This document shows, one piece after another, positions 46,194 through 58,063 of a DNA stretch of 64,000 nt. The translations under genes were made by a program, and so were the position numbers. The notes under the pieces were generated by a model. It saw only the letters and a list, made by a program, of their open reading frames with translations, ran no database searches and was not told the origin of the DNA. How positions within the stretch are numbered: position 1 is the first letter of the stretch; every line of letters begins with the position of its first letter. The stretch spans positions 2,037,223 through 2,101,222 of the forward strand of contig NW_017265135.1 in the NCBI RefSeq assembly GCF_001638985.1. Direction: 5' to 3'. Source of the stretch: Phycomyces blakesleeanus NRRL 1555(-) (taxonomy: Eukaryota > Mucoromycota > Mucoromycetes > Mucorales > Phycomycetaceae).

Positions 46194-48975
46194 TAGCGAG
46201 CTATATTATGTAATTTTATTTTTTGTCTGATATACCAGTCTTTCTTTCTTACTATATCTTTAATAAACCTTTACTCTATTTTGTATTGTTAACCATTAAC
46301 TTTACGCACCTAAAATACTAGTGATATTTCTTCTATTTTTTGTGTTTTTGCTTTATTCGAGAACTTGCAGTATGCCAAATTGTCCCAAAAACAAATAAAA
46401 TCAACATCAGTGCAAATACAAAACACATGAATAAAAGAAAGTGTTTTTAAGAATAATAATAATAATCAAATAGTTATCAAAAGTACTATATTTTAATTAA
46501 ATGTCAAAGAGGCACGTCTTTCATATGGCTACTTTTATTTACTTGTGATATATCAAATAATATTCCAGTCAAGTCCCAATATAATGGAAATACTAGTGTA
46601 AAGACCAAACTCGTGCCACTATTACTAGGTCAAGTACGTATTATACGTTGAAGGATTATTTGGTAAAAAGGATCATTTTGATCAAAATGGCAAATATAAT
46701 ACTAAAAATCGGCTATGAACCTAAATTGGTTAAGCAAAACCTCTTTATATATTTAAGCAATCTAATTATGCGCATAAAGATCCGCCATATAAAAGTTGTT
46801 TGACATTTATTGCTCATATATTGACTGAATAATCCTATTTTTTTCACTCTAAAAAACAGTTTATTAATGAAAAATTAGATATTTACACCACATAGCCATG
46901 TTTGATTCCAAAGTTCCCTCAGGGTATACACCTAAAAAAAATTGAAAATTTGTGTTTTTCTTTACTAAGTAAAGTTGTTGAGCAAGTAAACCAATGATGA
47001 ATAATGCTTTTTTGAGCAGAAACAGACTGATATTCGTGAAGATACTGATATATTTAAGAAATGACAATATCGATATTTACACCATGAGATTTTGTTATTT
47101 AAATATGCGATGATAAAAGCGTTGTATTCCAAGAAATTGATCGCACTGCGCGATGACAGCTTCTGTAATCATTTAGCATAGAGAAGTAGCAAGATAATAT
47201 TGCCATTTATGATGCTCACAAAAGATGTAAGCATAAGAATATAATAATATTTTAGAGCATATATATATATATAAACTAGACTTTTTATTACGATGTTTTA
47301 AGATAATAGATAAAGATATCCTTCAGAAAAACACTGAACACTAGATACAGTGATATATGATAGCTTTATATTTCAGCACTACAATTGTCACTATTCCAAA
47401 GCAAATAGTGACAATTAGCAGGAAAGGAAAAAAAAAAGTTCTGAAAATAAAGCATTCACTATATCGAGCTTTGACCCCATCATACTACTTTTGCAGCTTT
47501 ATCAATTATTTGTTCCAGATCCAAAAGATCAAACCTCAACACATGTGATAATGAACTACTTTGTATTATTACCAAGTATGTAGTGCTTTTGAGCTGGATA
47601 TCCGGCATCGGCACAGTAGAATGAAAATCAAAGAACAGAACAGATCGGATCAGATCCTATAAGCTCTTGTTTTAATTCTTTGTACGCATTTGTGTAACTG
47701 TGGCCTGGACAAGTCTTTTCTTTGACATTGTTTTGGTCTGTTTTATGTTGACAAAGTTTCTAATATAGCATTACTTGAGTCTGTGTGATCAGCAAAATCC
47801 CTGCGCGAACTTTTAGGTCCTTAAACTTTGATGTTTTTTTCTTATTATTATTATTATTATTATTTGTCTTTGGTAAACAAAGCCTAAAAATCCAAGGCAT
47901 TTAACTGTATATCAAACCTACTCGAAATATTTATCTTTTGACTTCTTGGTATCCTAGGAAACAATTATGTGTTTTTTTATGAAGACTTCTTCATATGCCA
48001 ATAGTGGTTCTGTGGAACTATTTATAAGATAAATTAATTCGTTAGACGTTATTCGCACACACACAAACGCGTATTTAAAACATATTGTTCAAAAGAAGGG
48101 TTGTAGATTGAATATCACTTGACGTGTGATGACACGCATCCGTCTTCTTCCGGGGCTTTTTACAATCTGTCCTACGATACCAACTCTAAACAAGAATGAA
48201 GCACATCAGACCACAAAGTTTGTACTGTTATTACAATTTTTTTATATATAAAAAAAACTAGTATGAGTATTAGATGCCAAAATGCGCGCTTAACAATAAA
48301 TCATAGTACTACCCATAAACCAATTCTTCTTTAAAAAATTAAGTAATAAGACTAGGTTATTTTATAAGGTACAGAGAAGGTTGTACGATCCAGTACCAAA
48401 TATTTATATATAAAAAAAGATCCAATATAAAATAAAGAGTATTATGAAGTTTAAGCTGCCCAATATGAACCCTTTTTTTTTTCTCTTTACTTTACTTTAT
48501 TTTATATTCAATAAATTCAAAGACTTGCCCTAGTCAAGGCAAAGAATCAATTAGAACAACTCTTGTTCTGTGGTTTTGATGTTCTTAAAGACAGGACATT
48601 TATTTCTTTCTTTCAAGGACGGCTTCATAAATGGTTAAACTCATAAATACTATTTTATTGTAATCAGGAGCCTTTTGTATATTTTTCTTTTACTCAACCT
48701 TAAGCTTGAAAACGCCTTTGAGTTATTTTCTTTTATAAATACACACAAACACATACACTTTGTTTTCAATATTTATATTTATATTAAAAAGGCGTATTAG
48801 CTAGCCCTTTATGGTTTGTGGATAACCTTGAAAGTTGTGTACAATATAATAAATAATTAAATAACAGGAATAACAACAACAACAAATAAGCTTGAAGATG
48901 AATATTTTTATAGGTAGAAGGATATACACACATATAGATATATGAATATTATACAAGATCTGTTGCCGAGAAACA
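46194..48975. other. 2.8-kb gene-poor spacer with inverted repeats
   Basis: No gene recognised. It contains a perfect 16-bp palindrome (46674-46689), a 13-bp direct repeat GATATTTACACCA at 46878 and 47072, and a perfect 13-bp inverted repeat with 8-nt loop (47383-47416). Small frames (46864-47067 minus, 47357-47548 plus) lack motifs. This may be old transposon debris. Confidence 0.45.
47383..47416. repeat. Perfect 13-bp inverted repeat, 8-nt loop
   Basis: AATTGTCACTATT (47383-47395) and its exact reverse complement AATAGTGACAATT (47404-47416) flank CCAAAGCA. It could be a hairpin terminator, a MITE remnant or a protein-binding palindrome. Confidence 0.85.
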
Positions 48976-49407
48976 TTATTTAACAACAGTCGACTGTTCA
49001 AAGCGATCGAACTTTGCAATGCGAGTGTTGCAATTGGGACACAAATGATTGACATCCTGGACACACGGGAGACAGCATGGAATCAAACACCCGCCGTGAT
49101 GCCAGCCACACAGATAAAGTGCTACTACACCCAGGATTGTAGCCGTTCCTCCCTCATTCTTTGTGACTGTAAGCACACTTTGATGACAATGTGGACATAT
49201 TGTATTTGCTGGTTTTGTGCGTAGGGTTTCGGGGGGATAGATAGTGGGTGAAAGAAGACAAGGGGCCGCGGCAGAACCATACATTGTGTTGCTGGTGTTT
49301 GGTGCAGGGGGCACTCTAGCATTGGTACTGGCACTTGTACTCGTATAAGGTGGAGGATCATTTGGTGGCCCAACTGGCGTACTGTTGAGAGGAGTCTTCT
49401 CTGGCAT
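48976..49407 (-). CDS. LITAF-domain (LPS-induced TNF factor-like) membrane zinc protein
   Basis: Single exon, 143 aa. LITAF-domain proteins are monotopic late-endosome/lysosome membrane proteins whose two CxxC halves join into one zinc site around a hydrophobic hairpin. Seen: ICPHCHQ (Cys71, Cys74), a hydrophobic segment ILGVVALYLCGWHHGGCLIP with CC following (Cys111-112), then HLCPNCN (Cys123, Cys126). The N-terminal half is Pro/Ser/Thr-rich and includes DPPPY at residues 17-21, a PPxY motif of the kind that recruits WW domains of Nedd4/Rsp5 ligases, as in human LITAF. The AT-rich upstream DNA faces the neighbouring Met-Gly relic at 49726. Length and domain order match the family fully. Confidence 0.93.
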   Translation of the reverse strand: MPEKTPLNSTPVGPPNDPPPYTSTSASTNARVPPAPNTSNTMYGSAAAPCLLSPTIYPPETLRTKPANTICPHCHQSVLTVTKNEGGTATILGVVALYLCGWHHGGCLIPCCLPCVQDVNHLCPNCNTRIAKFDRFEQSTVVK

Positions 49408-49725
49408 GCTTTTGATTTTCGATGAAGAAAGTATATAAAGTATTTGATTTTAAGCAATCATTTAAAAAACTATAAGTATACACTTATATATATATATATC
49501 GATCTTCACATTGGCTCAGCATTTTCAACAACAACCAAAAAAGAAAAAAAAAGGAAAACCTGGAAATAGGTAATGATATGGTGCTTATCGCTTAACAGGA
49601 CGTAGTACGATTAACGAACCAAGGGAATGGCGCCAGGTGGCAAGTAGAAAGTGGCAAGTCTCCAAGTAGGGAAATATTCTCTTGTGATCATCTTTTACAC
49701 AAAAATTACAACAGCAACAATAATA

Positions 49726-49860
49726 ATGGGCTCTATTCTTATCTAGTGGAAATAGTGACAAATCTCAAGAAGTCCAAGTTCTGACGTGAAGAAGAAGTAG
49801 AATAAGATAAAGAGGTCCAAAGAAAAAAATAACATGGTTCGCTACACTGTTTTATTTTCC
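49726..49860 (+). pseudogene. Possible broken third copy of the Met-Gly protein family (5' end)
   Basis: ATGGGCTCTATTCTTATC at 49726 follows an AACAGCAACAATAATA leader, recalling ATGGGCTTCTTTTCCTCTATC and its CAACACCAGCAACAACA leader at 45338. The frame stops after MGSILI; a one-base shift continues as SSGNSDKSQEVQ and stops again. No Gly-rich tail follows. The similarity is short and could be chance. Confidence 0.25.
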
Positions 49861-49966
49861 TTCTTCTTTATGTTAATTTTATTTTGTATGTGTAAAAAAA
49901 AAGCAAAATGTTCTATTGTTTTCAAAAAGAATTAAACTGGTTATATTATAGATTTGTGTATCATTT

Positions 49967-52800
49967 TTAGTCTTCCAGAGAAGCGTCTGTACTCTTTTGT
50001 GCCCTTCGATTGTGGTTGAGCATATTTTTCAAGGCACGGCGCGCAAATACAGTTAATCCAAGACCATTCCAATCTTCGTCAAGTAGACCACGCAGGTCAC
50101 CGGCTGTCATGATATCCTGATCTTTTAATTTTGATGCCCATTCACTTGCTTTACTCTTATCACGCTTAGCAGCAGCAGCAGTTTCTTGAACAAATATATC
50201 AATTGGTGTATCATCTGCATAGTCTATAAATCATTATTTAATAAAAATAAGAAAAAAGGGACTTGTGCCTATAGTCTTCAAGACTTTTATATATATATAT
50301 ATATATATATATCTGTGTGTGTCTTACCTGTGAACACTTCCATAATGGCCTCAGGTGTTTCATCTGCTGACAAGTCAGTATCAGACAATGTTCTCTCATC
50401 TTCTTTTTCAAGTACAGGTGGAGATGTTGCAGCACTTGGACGACGACTACTATTGAAAATTCAATATGTACATATATGCATGTTAACATGATAAACTTAC
50501 AGACCTGAGCCAAGCATTTCTTTTTCTTTTTCTTTTATTTGATTTTGACTAACCTTGATAATTTTGCATATTGATCTCGTTCTTGTACTACTTCCCGAAG
50601 GCGTTCTTCAGCCTGTAGCATTTGTTGGTGAATAAGTTCCACTTTTCTTTCAGCTTCTGCAGCAAACTCTGACATCCGTGCCAGATCTCTGCGTTCTCGC
50701 TCCAATTCGGTGCGGATATCATTCTCTCGTCTCCAGACTGCATCATGTCTATCCTTGGCTTTGTCTGGATTAGAAGCATCCTTTTCCATATCACGCAAGA
50801 TGCGGTTTATTTCTCCCGTAATGCTGTGCTGGTATCTATCTAGTAAGACCTGTTCTTCAATCTATCATATATGTATATATATATATTCTCCTAAGCTGTT
50901 AGTCTGTGTAATTTATATGCATATACATATAGGCTAAATTTTATAATAATGCTAATACTAATAATAATCGTGTACACAAATTTTGTGAAATTTTAATGCT
51001 TACCATTTCTGCCACTACTTCTTCTGCTGTATCTTTTTCCTATTTGACAAATCAATATGAGTTTTATTCTTCTTTCAAAATCGAAAATATGGCATGACAA
51101 GGAAATAAGACATACGACGTTAAACTCAAATTTGACGGATAGTTTGTCTGAGCCCTTGAAGACGACTTGTAATGTCAAGATTTTGTGTGACGGATCTGTA
51201 GCGAGTAATACGACGTCTGGCTCGACTGCTAAGAATGAACCTTCAAGAAGTTCCTGTGCAGATTGTCTATGCTTTCTGGTAAGAAATTCCTCCCCATCTT
51301 TTCTTTCTTTCTTTCATTTGATTTGTTTGTAATAAAGAATAGTATTATTGAGAAAATTACCTCTCATTTTCATCTGATAAACAGCCACAAATGATTTCCA
51401 AAACTTGCTGGTTCTGAACCATCCCAAGTGATTCGGGCTTGATGTGCTGTAAACCATTTACCCCTTCTTTCACTTAATTCCAAATCTTCAAAGTCTTTCT
51501 TTCTTCTTCTTTATGTATTTGTGTATATTATATATTATTATTTGTTTACCTGGGAGACCTTTTTGTAGACCTGGGCAGCATTGGTGCATTCAGCATAAGG
51601 ATATTCGCCAGTGACCATCTCGAGCAGACACATGCCAAAGGCATAGATGTCTACTTTTTCAGAGTATCCCCGCTCGTCATACATCTCTGGGGCCATAAAT
51701 TCGGGGGTGCCGATGAGAGTGTACTTTTTGTTCCCGAGCCACATATTCTCAGCAGTGCCCATATCTCCAATCTTGATCTCTCCGTGGGCGCCATTGATAA
51801 ATATGTTGTCGCATTTGATGTCTCGGTGGATGATGGGTGGGTTGTGGGCGTGGAGATAGGCTAGTCCCTTGAGAATCTGTCGGGACCAGCGTTTGACAAT
51901 TTTGGTGTTTGGCGAGTTGAGCTTGCGGATATATTCACGCAAGGTGCCAGACGTCATGAGCTCAGTCACGAACACAAATTCAGTCTTTGATTCACCGAGC
52001 CAGGCATCGTGAAACGCAATGATGTTTGGATGTCGGACAGATTTTAGCATAGCAATTTCGTGTGCAATATCCTTGTTGTTTTCTTGACCAATCTAATCAA
52101 GAAGGGGAAGAAGACAAAGAAAGACAAGGGGAAGAGTAGAGTGGAGTGGAGTGGAAGGGGTGAGGGAATAATAACACAACACATAATACAAATATACAAC
52201 ACACAAACACACACAATATAAATAAATAATATATATATATATATATATATTCTGCTGTCATTATCAAATATTCAATTTAATTCAATTTAATTCGATTCAA
52301 ATACTATTGTATTTTGAATCGATTTTCTTATCTCTCTGAATTAAATGTGATAATAAAGAAACTTTTTTCTCTTTATTTGTCATACTCTCTCTCTCTCTTA
52401 CCTGTAGCACATTCCAAGCTACTTCATATCCTTCTTCACGGTCAATCGCCTTGTGAACCACCTTGAATGCTCCTTTGCCTAACAGTGTGTTCAGTCGTCC
52501 GTAGCGGAGGTTGGGCGAAACTGCGACAACATGTTCTGCCATGTGGTGGTTGGACTGGTCGATAAGGTCTCCGCTTGCGGTGGTATTATAGTTGAGAAGG
52601 TTTTGTTGTCCATGATCAGGAGCAGCCAGGTGAATAGATAGTTGGTCAGCAATTGTTACTGGACCGTCTAGTGTCATGGGAGTCGTCTGATCAAATAGAG
52701 CTGGTGGTAAAAATGAAAGGCGATACCCAGGGCTGCTATCCATGGCAACGCTTGAAGGAATATCGAATCCGGTATGATTTGGTTGGTGTGCTTCAGTCAT
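49967..52800 (-). CDS. WNK (with-no-lysine) family Ser/Thr kinase with coiled coil and C-terminal SAM-like segment
   Basis: Exons 52402-52800, 51550-52092, 51361-51446, 51116-51275, 51004-51039, 50554-50861, 50328-50449 and 49967-50223 give 636 aa. Kinase domain, about residues 100-370. The glycine loop [11 protein letters not shown] supplies Lys, while the beta-3 position reads VAWNVLQ instead of VAxK, the hallmark of WNKs. Also HRDIKCDN (about 222), IGDMGTAE in place of DFG-type LG, and the WNK-typical [12 protein letters not shown] beta-rich OSR1/PF-like segment ([18 protein letters not shown]) follows, then a charged coiled coil (about 430-540). The C-terminus ([35 protein letters not shown]) resembles a SAM domain. 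Animal and plant WNKs respond to chloride/osmotic stress; the fungal role is not established. All junctions keep phase. Confidence 0.92.
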
Positions 52801-52865
52801 TATTGGTATTGGTATTGGTATTGGTATTGGTATTGGTATTGGTATTGATATTGGTATTGGTATTA
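52801..52865. repeat. (TTGGTA)n hexamer array directly upstream of the WNK start codon
   Basis: About eleven TTGGTA units (one TTGATA variant) begin immediately next to the ATG, so on the minus strand the leader reads (TACCAA)n. They are likely part of the 5' UTR. Confidence 0.9.
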
Positions 52866-53984
52866 TTAGTTTTGTTCAGGAACGTAAAATATGCTGTATG
52901 TGAGGCACAGAGAGGTCCAAAAAATTAGGTAGAGCTATGATACTACAGAATTGGAATTAAAATGAAGATATGATTGTATGCTTATACGATTAGATTATAG
53001 CAGAGAAAATAAATGAAAAAGAGAGAGAGAGAGAAAGAGAAGAGAAAAGCACAAAAAAAAAGGTTGGTTAAATAAGAAACAGTCGTCGACTAAAGTTGGG
53101 ATAATTCTGGAAGTAGCGCTCATTGAAATACTTTTACATTTGAAGCAAAAGCGAGAATTAAAAAGAACAAAAAAAGGCACACTCCCAAAATAGGCAAGAG
53201 CAGATTCCACAGCCATCCTTGTATGGAAATACTTTCTCACACTGTCACAAATTTAAGCTACAGTGTGACATAATGTAAGAAGCTCCATTGAAAATAATCA
53301 CACACGCACACGCACATATATATATGTGTAAAAACATTGTAGTCTATAAAGCAGTACAAGCCTGCAATAAAGAAACAGTAACAACATTATATATAAGATG
53401 AATTGAATACAAGTATACGATTATATGAGTATATGAGTATATGAATATAATAGATAAACTAGGTGAAAGAAATAAGGAATAGGTGGGAAATACAATAAAA
53501 GGTACCCACACTGCACACACACACACACGCATATATATATATATACTAAACACGCGTGTATACAGATACAGATAGAAGCCCTAGGACATGTGCTTCACAA
53601 AATGTGCTTCAATCCATTTGGAAATTAGATGACCACAGGGCGTTTTGTAAACTACATTTGATATTTCATGGTGATGTCAGCTAAAGACCACATCATAGAA
53701 TTTAACAATGACATCGATTGGTTTCATTGTGTAGGACAAGAGAGGCTCTACACCTGTCAAATAGGGCTTGCCTATATATGTGTATGTGTGTGTGTGTGGA
53801 TTGTTATTTGACATGCCAAAAATGAAGATATATTCACACAAAATGTATAGTCTGAATAAGAATAATAAGAATAAAAATAGTAAAAAAAAATAAAAAAAAT
53901 AAAAATAAAGAAAAAGGTTGAACGTAGTGTGAATACATATATATGTATATATCTCATCCGTCGATTTTTGGTAGCTTATCCAAC
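52866..53984. other. 1.1-kb spacer, WNK promoter and Grx3 3' flank
   Basis: No gene supported. CT/GA tract at 53022-53045, CA/AT tracts at 53300-53330, 53515-53545 and 53775-53800. Confidence 0.5.
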
Positions 53985-55593
53985 TTAGGCAGTCAATACC
54001 TGGTCAAATTCGCCACTCTCAATCTATATATACACACACACATAAAGAGAAAGAAGGATAGTTAGACATTGGTTCTCTCAACAAGTAAAACAAACTTACC
54101 ATCTCTTTGATGATATCCAATCCACCGAGTAACTCGCCCTTGTAAAACAACATGGGGAAGGTAGGCCAGTTTACATAAGTCTTCAGGCCCTGGCGTACTT
54201 CATCATCCGACAAGATATCAAAGTAACCATATTTAACATGACGGTCGTTCAAGAGACTGATCAATTGTCTAGAGAAACCGCACTTTGGTTCCTGAGGAGA
54301 ACCCTTGATGAAGATCATCACAGACTGTTTCTCAATCAATTCCTGGAGACGGCTGTCGAGATCCTTTTCTTTGGGAATAGCGTCCGCAAATTCGCCAGAG
54401 GCAACCATTTCCTTGACGATATCCAAACCACCAATCAACTCGCCGTCAATATATACCTGAGGATATGTTGGCCAGTCTGAGTAGGCCTTGAGACCCTGAC
54501 GAACATCCTCGTCTGCCAAAATATTGAATGAACTATATTTGACCTTTTGTTCAGCCAAAAGATCCACCAACTGACGAGAGAACCCACAGCGAGGCTTTAC
54601 ACAAAAAGAAAAGAAAAAGATAATTCCGTGATGTTAGGTTTGGTTGATTCCAGTTTCGACATATATGCACATACAACACAAATGCGTACCCAAACCCACA
54701 TCTAAACCCACATCTAGATCCAAACCAAACCAAACCAAATCTAAAACCAAAACCAAATCCAGATCCAGATCCAAATCCAAATCCAAATCCAAATCCAAAT
54801 CCAAATCCAAATCCAAATCCAAATCCAAATCCATGTCCATGTCTATGTCTATGTCTATGTCTATACACACACCTGTTGAGGAGTACCCTTGATGAAGATC
54901 ATTACGGGTGCGCTATTAACCAATGCCTTGAGACGAGCTGTAAGATCCTTGACGGGCTTAGCATTCTCTTGGGGAAGTGCACTGAACTTATTCAGGACAC
55001 CCTTGGCATGCTTTGTGACAGCATTAGACAACTCAGCAGCCTTGGCACCCTCAATACGCTCGACCATCTTGCCAGCCTATAAGAGCAAATAAGTAACCCA
55101 TAAAATAAAAACAAAGGCGAATATATTTGTTTTGATTTTGATTTTGGGTTGTTGCTTTTTTATTTTTTGTCTATCTAGTAGTAGTAGTTTACCTTTAAAA
55201 GAATAAAAGTAGGAACAGCAGCAATCTCGAAAGACTCTGAAATATCAGGGAAGTTTTCTGCCTCGATCTGTTCGTGTTTTTTTTTCAAGTATATATATGT
55301 ATATATGTATGTATGAGTGTGAATGTGAGTATACAGTATGTTGTTAGATATGTGAAACATCAGATCTAATATTGCCTATTTGTATCAAATACGCGCGTGT
55401 GTGTGTGTGTGTGTGTACAAACCTTTAAGAATTTGAGAGCAGGAAACTTTCCAGCAAGTTCTGCAAAAACCTCGTTCATTTGCTGACAAGGCTCAGCCCA
55501 TGATGCCCAAAAGTTGAGGACGATTACAGCATCTTTCTTGGAGATGATTCCATTGAATTGAGCGTCAGAGGTGATTTCTTCGAGATTGGCCAT
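53985..55593 (-). CDS. GRX3: Multidomain monothiol glutaredoxin Grx3 (Trx-Grx-Grx)
   Basis: Exons 55423-55593, 55193-55267, 54873-55076, 54100-54594 and 53985-54023 give 327 aa. Grx3-type proteins bind a [2Fe-2S] cluster with glutathione and pass iron or clusters to cytosolic and nuclear proteins, and regulate iron-sensing factors. Thioredoxin-like domain, 1-105: [12 protein letters not shown] (Trp32-Cys36), the WAxPC form typical of Grx3 rather than WCGPC. Two glutaredoxin domains each have CGFS: Cys153 and Cys255. Each also has a WPT(Y/F)P and GGLDI(V/I)KEM motif for glutathione binding. Budding-yeast Grx3/4 have only one Grx domain, so this is the two-Grx arrangement seen in vertebrate GLRX3. 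The last exon (13 codons, [12 protein letters not shown]) completes the second Grx helix. Intron 3 carries a hexamer array. Confidence 0.95.
54757..54865. repeat. (AAATCC)n hexamer array in Grx3 intron 3
   Basis: About twelve AAATCC/AGATCC units followed by (ATGTCT)n units inside the 278-nt intron 54595-54872. Open frames through it read as Leu-Asp, Lys-Ser or Phe-Gly repeats and are not genes. Confidence 0.9.
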
Positions 55594-58063
55594 GCTTAAT
55601 AATATAAATACGATATAATATATAGTTATCTATATACCTAGATATCTATCTATATATAATGATATGATATAATATAATATAAGGGAATCAAAGAGGAAGG
55701 GATAAAATAAAATATGTGTCAGACTAAAAAGAAAAAAAAAATGCTTGAGAAGTGCGAGGAATTCAAGTCATGTGACATCTGTATTTTTTTTATCGTTATC
55801 CAATCAAAAGATGTGGATATGGGGTCACTCGAAATGAAATTTTTGAACAAACAAAAAAGATGGGATCTGGCTTATCAATCAAAAAAGTTAGTTTTTTTTT
55901 GTACTTAAAGAAGTACCTCTTTATTATGGTTATATATCTATTCTTTTGTATAAAGAGCAAGCTAATAGACTGTAATTATTTAATTATAAATAATTTTTTT
56001 TAAAAAAAAACAGAATATAAAAAGGAATTGTAGTAGATACACTGTAACAAGCATACTTTTAAATACATGGTTACTTTATCAATAAAATGAAATCAAATGA
56101 AAGAGGATACTAGAAAAGAAGAGGTAGTTGTTTAATAAGTACATATATATATATGTATATATATATATCTGTCTCTAAAGTGCGTTTTCTTTTGTATTCA
56201 ATAAAATGACGTTACCTAAATGCATATTAAACCAAATAGGCAAATATCTATTGTATTGTCTTGTATTCTGCTCTGCTTTACTCTGCTCTGCTCTGCTCTG
56301 CTCTGCTCTGCTTTATTTTACTTTTTGTCATAGTTTTTCTGTCGGATATCTATAGATATTAAAAGTGGGGTTTACATGTTATGGTAGTGTGTATCTTGTA
56401 GCTCTATTTAACTAGAGAAAGACAGGCTTAAATTTGATTCAATTGTAGTGAATTGTAGGCTTAGTATTATTAGTATTACTTTGATCTTTATTCGCTGTAT
56501 TCGACACACAAGACATTGGATTATAAAAATAAAGAATAAAAAAAAAGTCTATTTTTGTGTAAACAGAGGCTCAATTTTTTGTACTTTTTTAGCTTGTTTC
56601 GGTGTAAACGGAGTTTATCTGTATTGTTGTGGGTACACTATCGATTGTTGGTGGTAGGTACTAATGAAAATGAAAGAAAACAAGGCGTACTGATTATTTA
56701 GACTGTAGAATTACTCTTTGCTTTGTGAGTAGCTGTTCCTTGTTTTATAAAATGGCAATTGTCAAGACATGTTCTGAATCTCTTTTATATATCTATATAT
56801 TTGTTTGATCAAATCCAGTTGTACAAATCCAGCCATGTTTTTTTTGTTATTGTGTCTATTTGTTGACAAGCTTCTATTTTGTCTTATTTGTGTATGAATG
56901 TGTGGTACTATAATATATTTGTATTCCTGGGTACCCTTTCTCTCTCTCTCTATCTTTATGTACACACACAAATGCATACATGTATACATATCATAAAATG
57001 ACACAACATAACATAACGTGCATAACATCTTATGATGTGATATTATTACTTACTTGAGAAAGGGGTTAATTACTAGCGCTGTTACTCGCCGCCTTTCTCT
57101 TGTTAACTCTGGGTCGATTGTGGTTATTTACTTTAGCTGTAAACCAAAAGAAAGAAAGAAATGCCATAGCAAAATTAAAGGCTAAACTCGATCAGGGTTT
57201 TTGGAATGGGGGACAAAACGGAAGAATTGACAAAAATAATAATAAACACACTATACACACAGTGTGGGCTGCTTTTAAAGGAGGGACAAACATCCAGATT
57301 CATTCAAACAAAAAAAATCTTTATACTTTTTTGTCAATATTTTTCTTTCTTTCTTTTTTCCTTTTAGTTGTTGACTCCTATTCTGTAGAAGAATGGTAAT
57401 AACATACAGATATGTACAAGGAGTATGATTTCATTACAAAATCCTTAAAGAAGAGGATATTTCTTATTTAAAGACTTGGATATCTATTTTTCACTTTATA
57501 TATATACATCTTGGACTCTGTTAAAATTAAATAAATTATTATTATAATATATACATAATAGAAAATCAATCAATCAATCATTCTATTCAATTCAATTCAA
57601 TGCAGTTCAATTCTACTGCACAATACTTTCAGAGTGAATATGCGTAAATGACTAGACTCCGCTATTATATCTGAGCTGTGAAGACTATCTATCCAATAAG
57701 ATATGTGAGTTAGTGAATTTGTGTCTTACTTCTCATTTTTGTGACGTATTTGTGTGATTAAAAAAAGTCGGAGTATATCCTACAACATCAAGTATCAAAC
57801 ATCCGAATTGCACGTATCCAAAAAAGGAAAAAAGGAAAAGAAAACGTGCTTTGGATCTCCGTCTATCATAATTTTTTTTTCTATTTTTTTTATTTTTTAT
57901 TTTTGTTATTTATTGACTGATTACAGGAACATTGACTTCAAATCTTTTTTTTTTTTCTATTTTCTTTACAAAAATCTTTCTTAATACTCTTCCTCAGCCT
58001 TTTGTTCTTCTTTTGCTTCTTTTGCTTCTTCTTTATTGATTTAAAATAATACTAGTAGATTTC
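55594..58063. other. 2.5-kb spacer between Grx3 and the 255-aa gene
   Basis: No gene recognised. GATAT/ATAAT arrays near 55640-55680, CTCTG pentamer array (56275-56312), AATC/AATTC units (57565-57605), T-rich stretches (57870-57960). Small frames (55714-55908, 57100-57399) are Lys-rich or mixed with no motif. Confidence 0.5.

Noticed and set aside
46864..47067. 67-aa minus frame containing GVYPEGTLESN
   Set aside because: Too short, no family recognised, within a debris-like spacer.
54757..54865. CRISPR-like regular repeat
   Set aside because: Units are contiguous hexamers without spacers; a eukaryotic microsatellite.
54551..54892. Frames with Gly-Phe, Leu-Asp or Lys-Ser repeats
   Set aside because: All arise from the intronic AAATCC hexamer array of Grx3.
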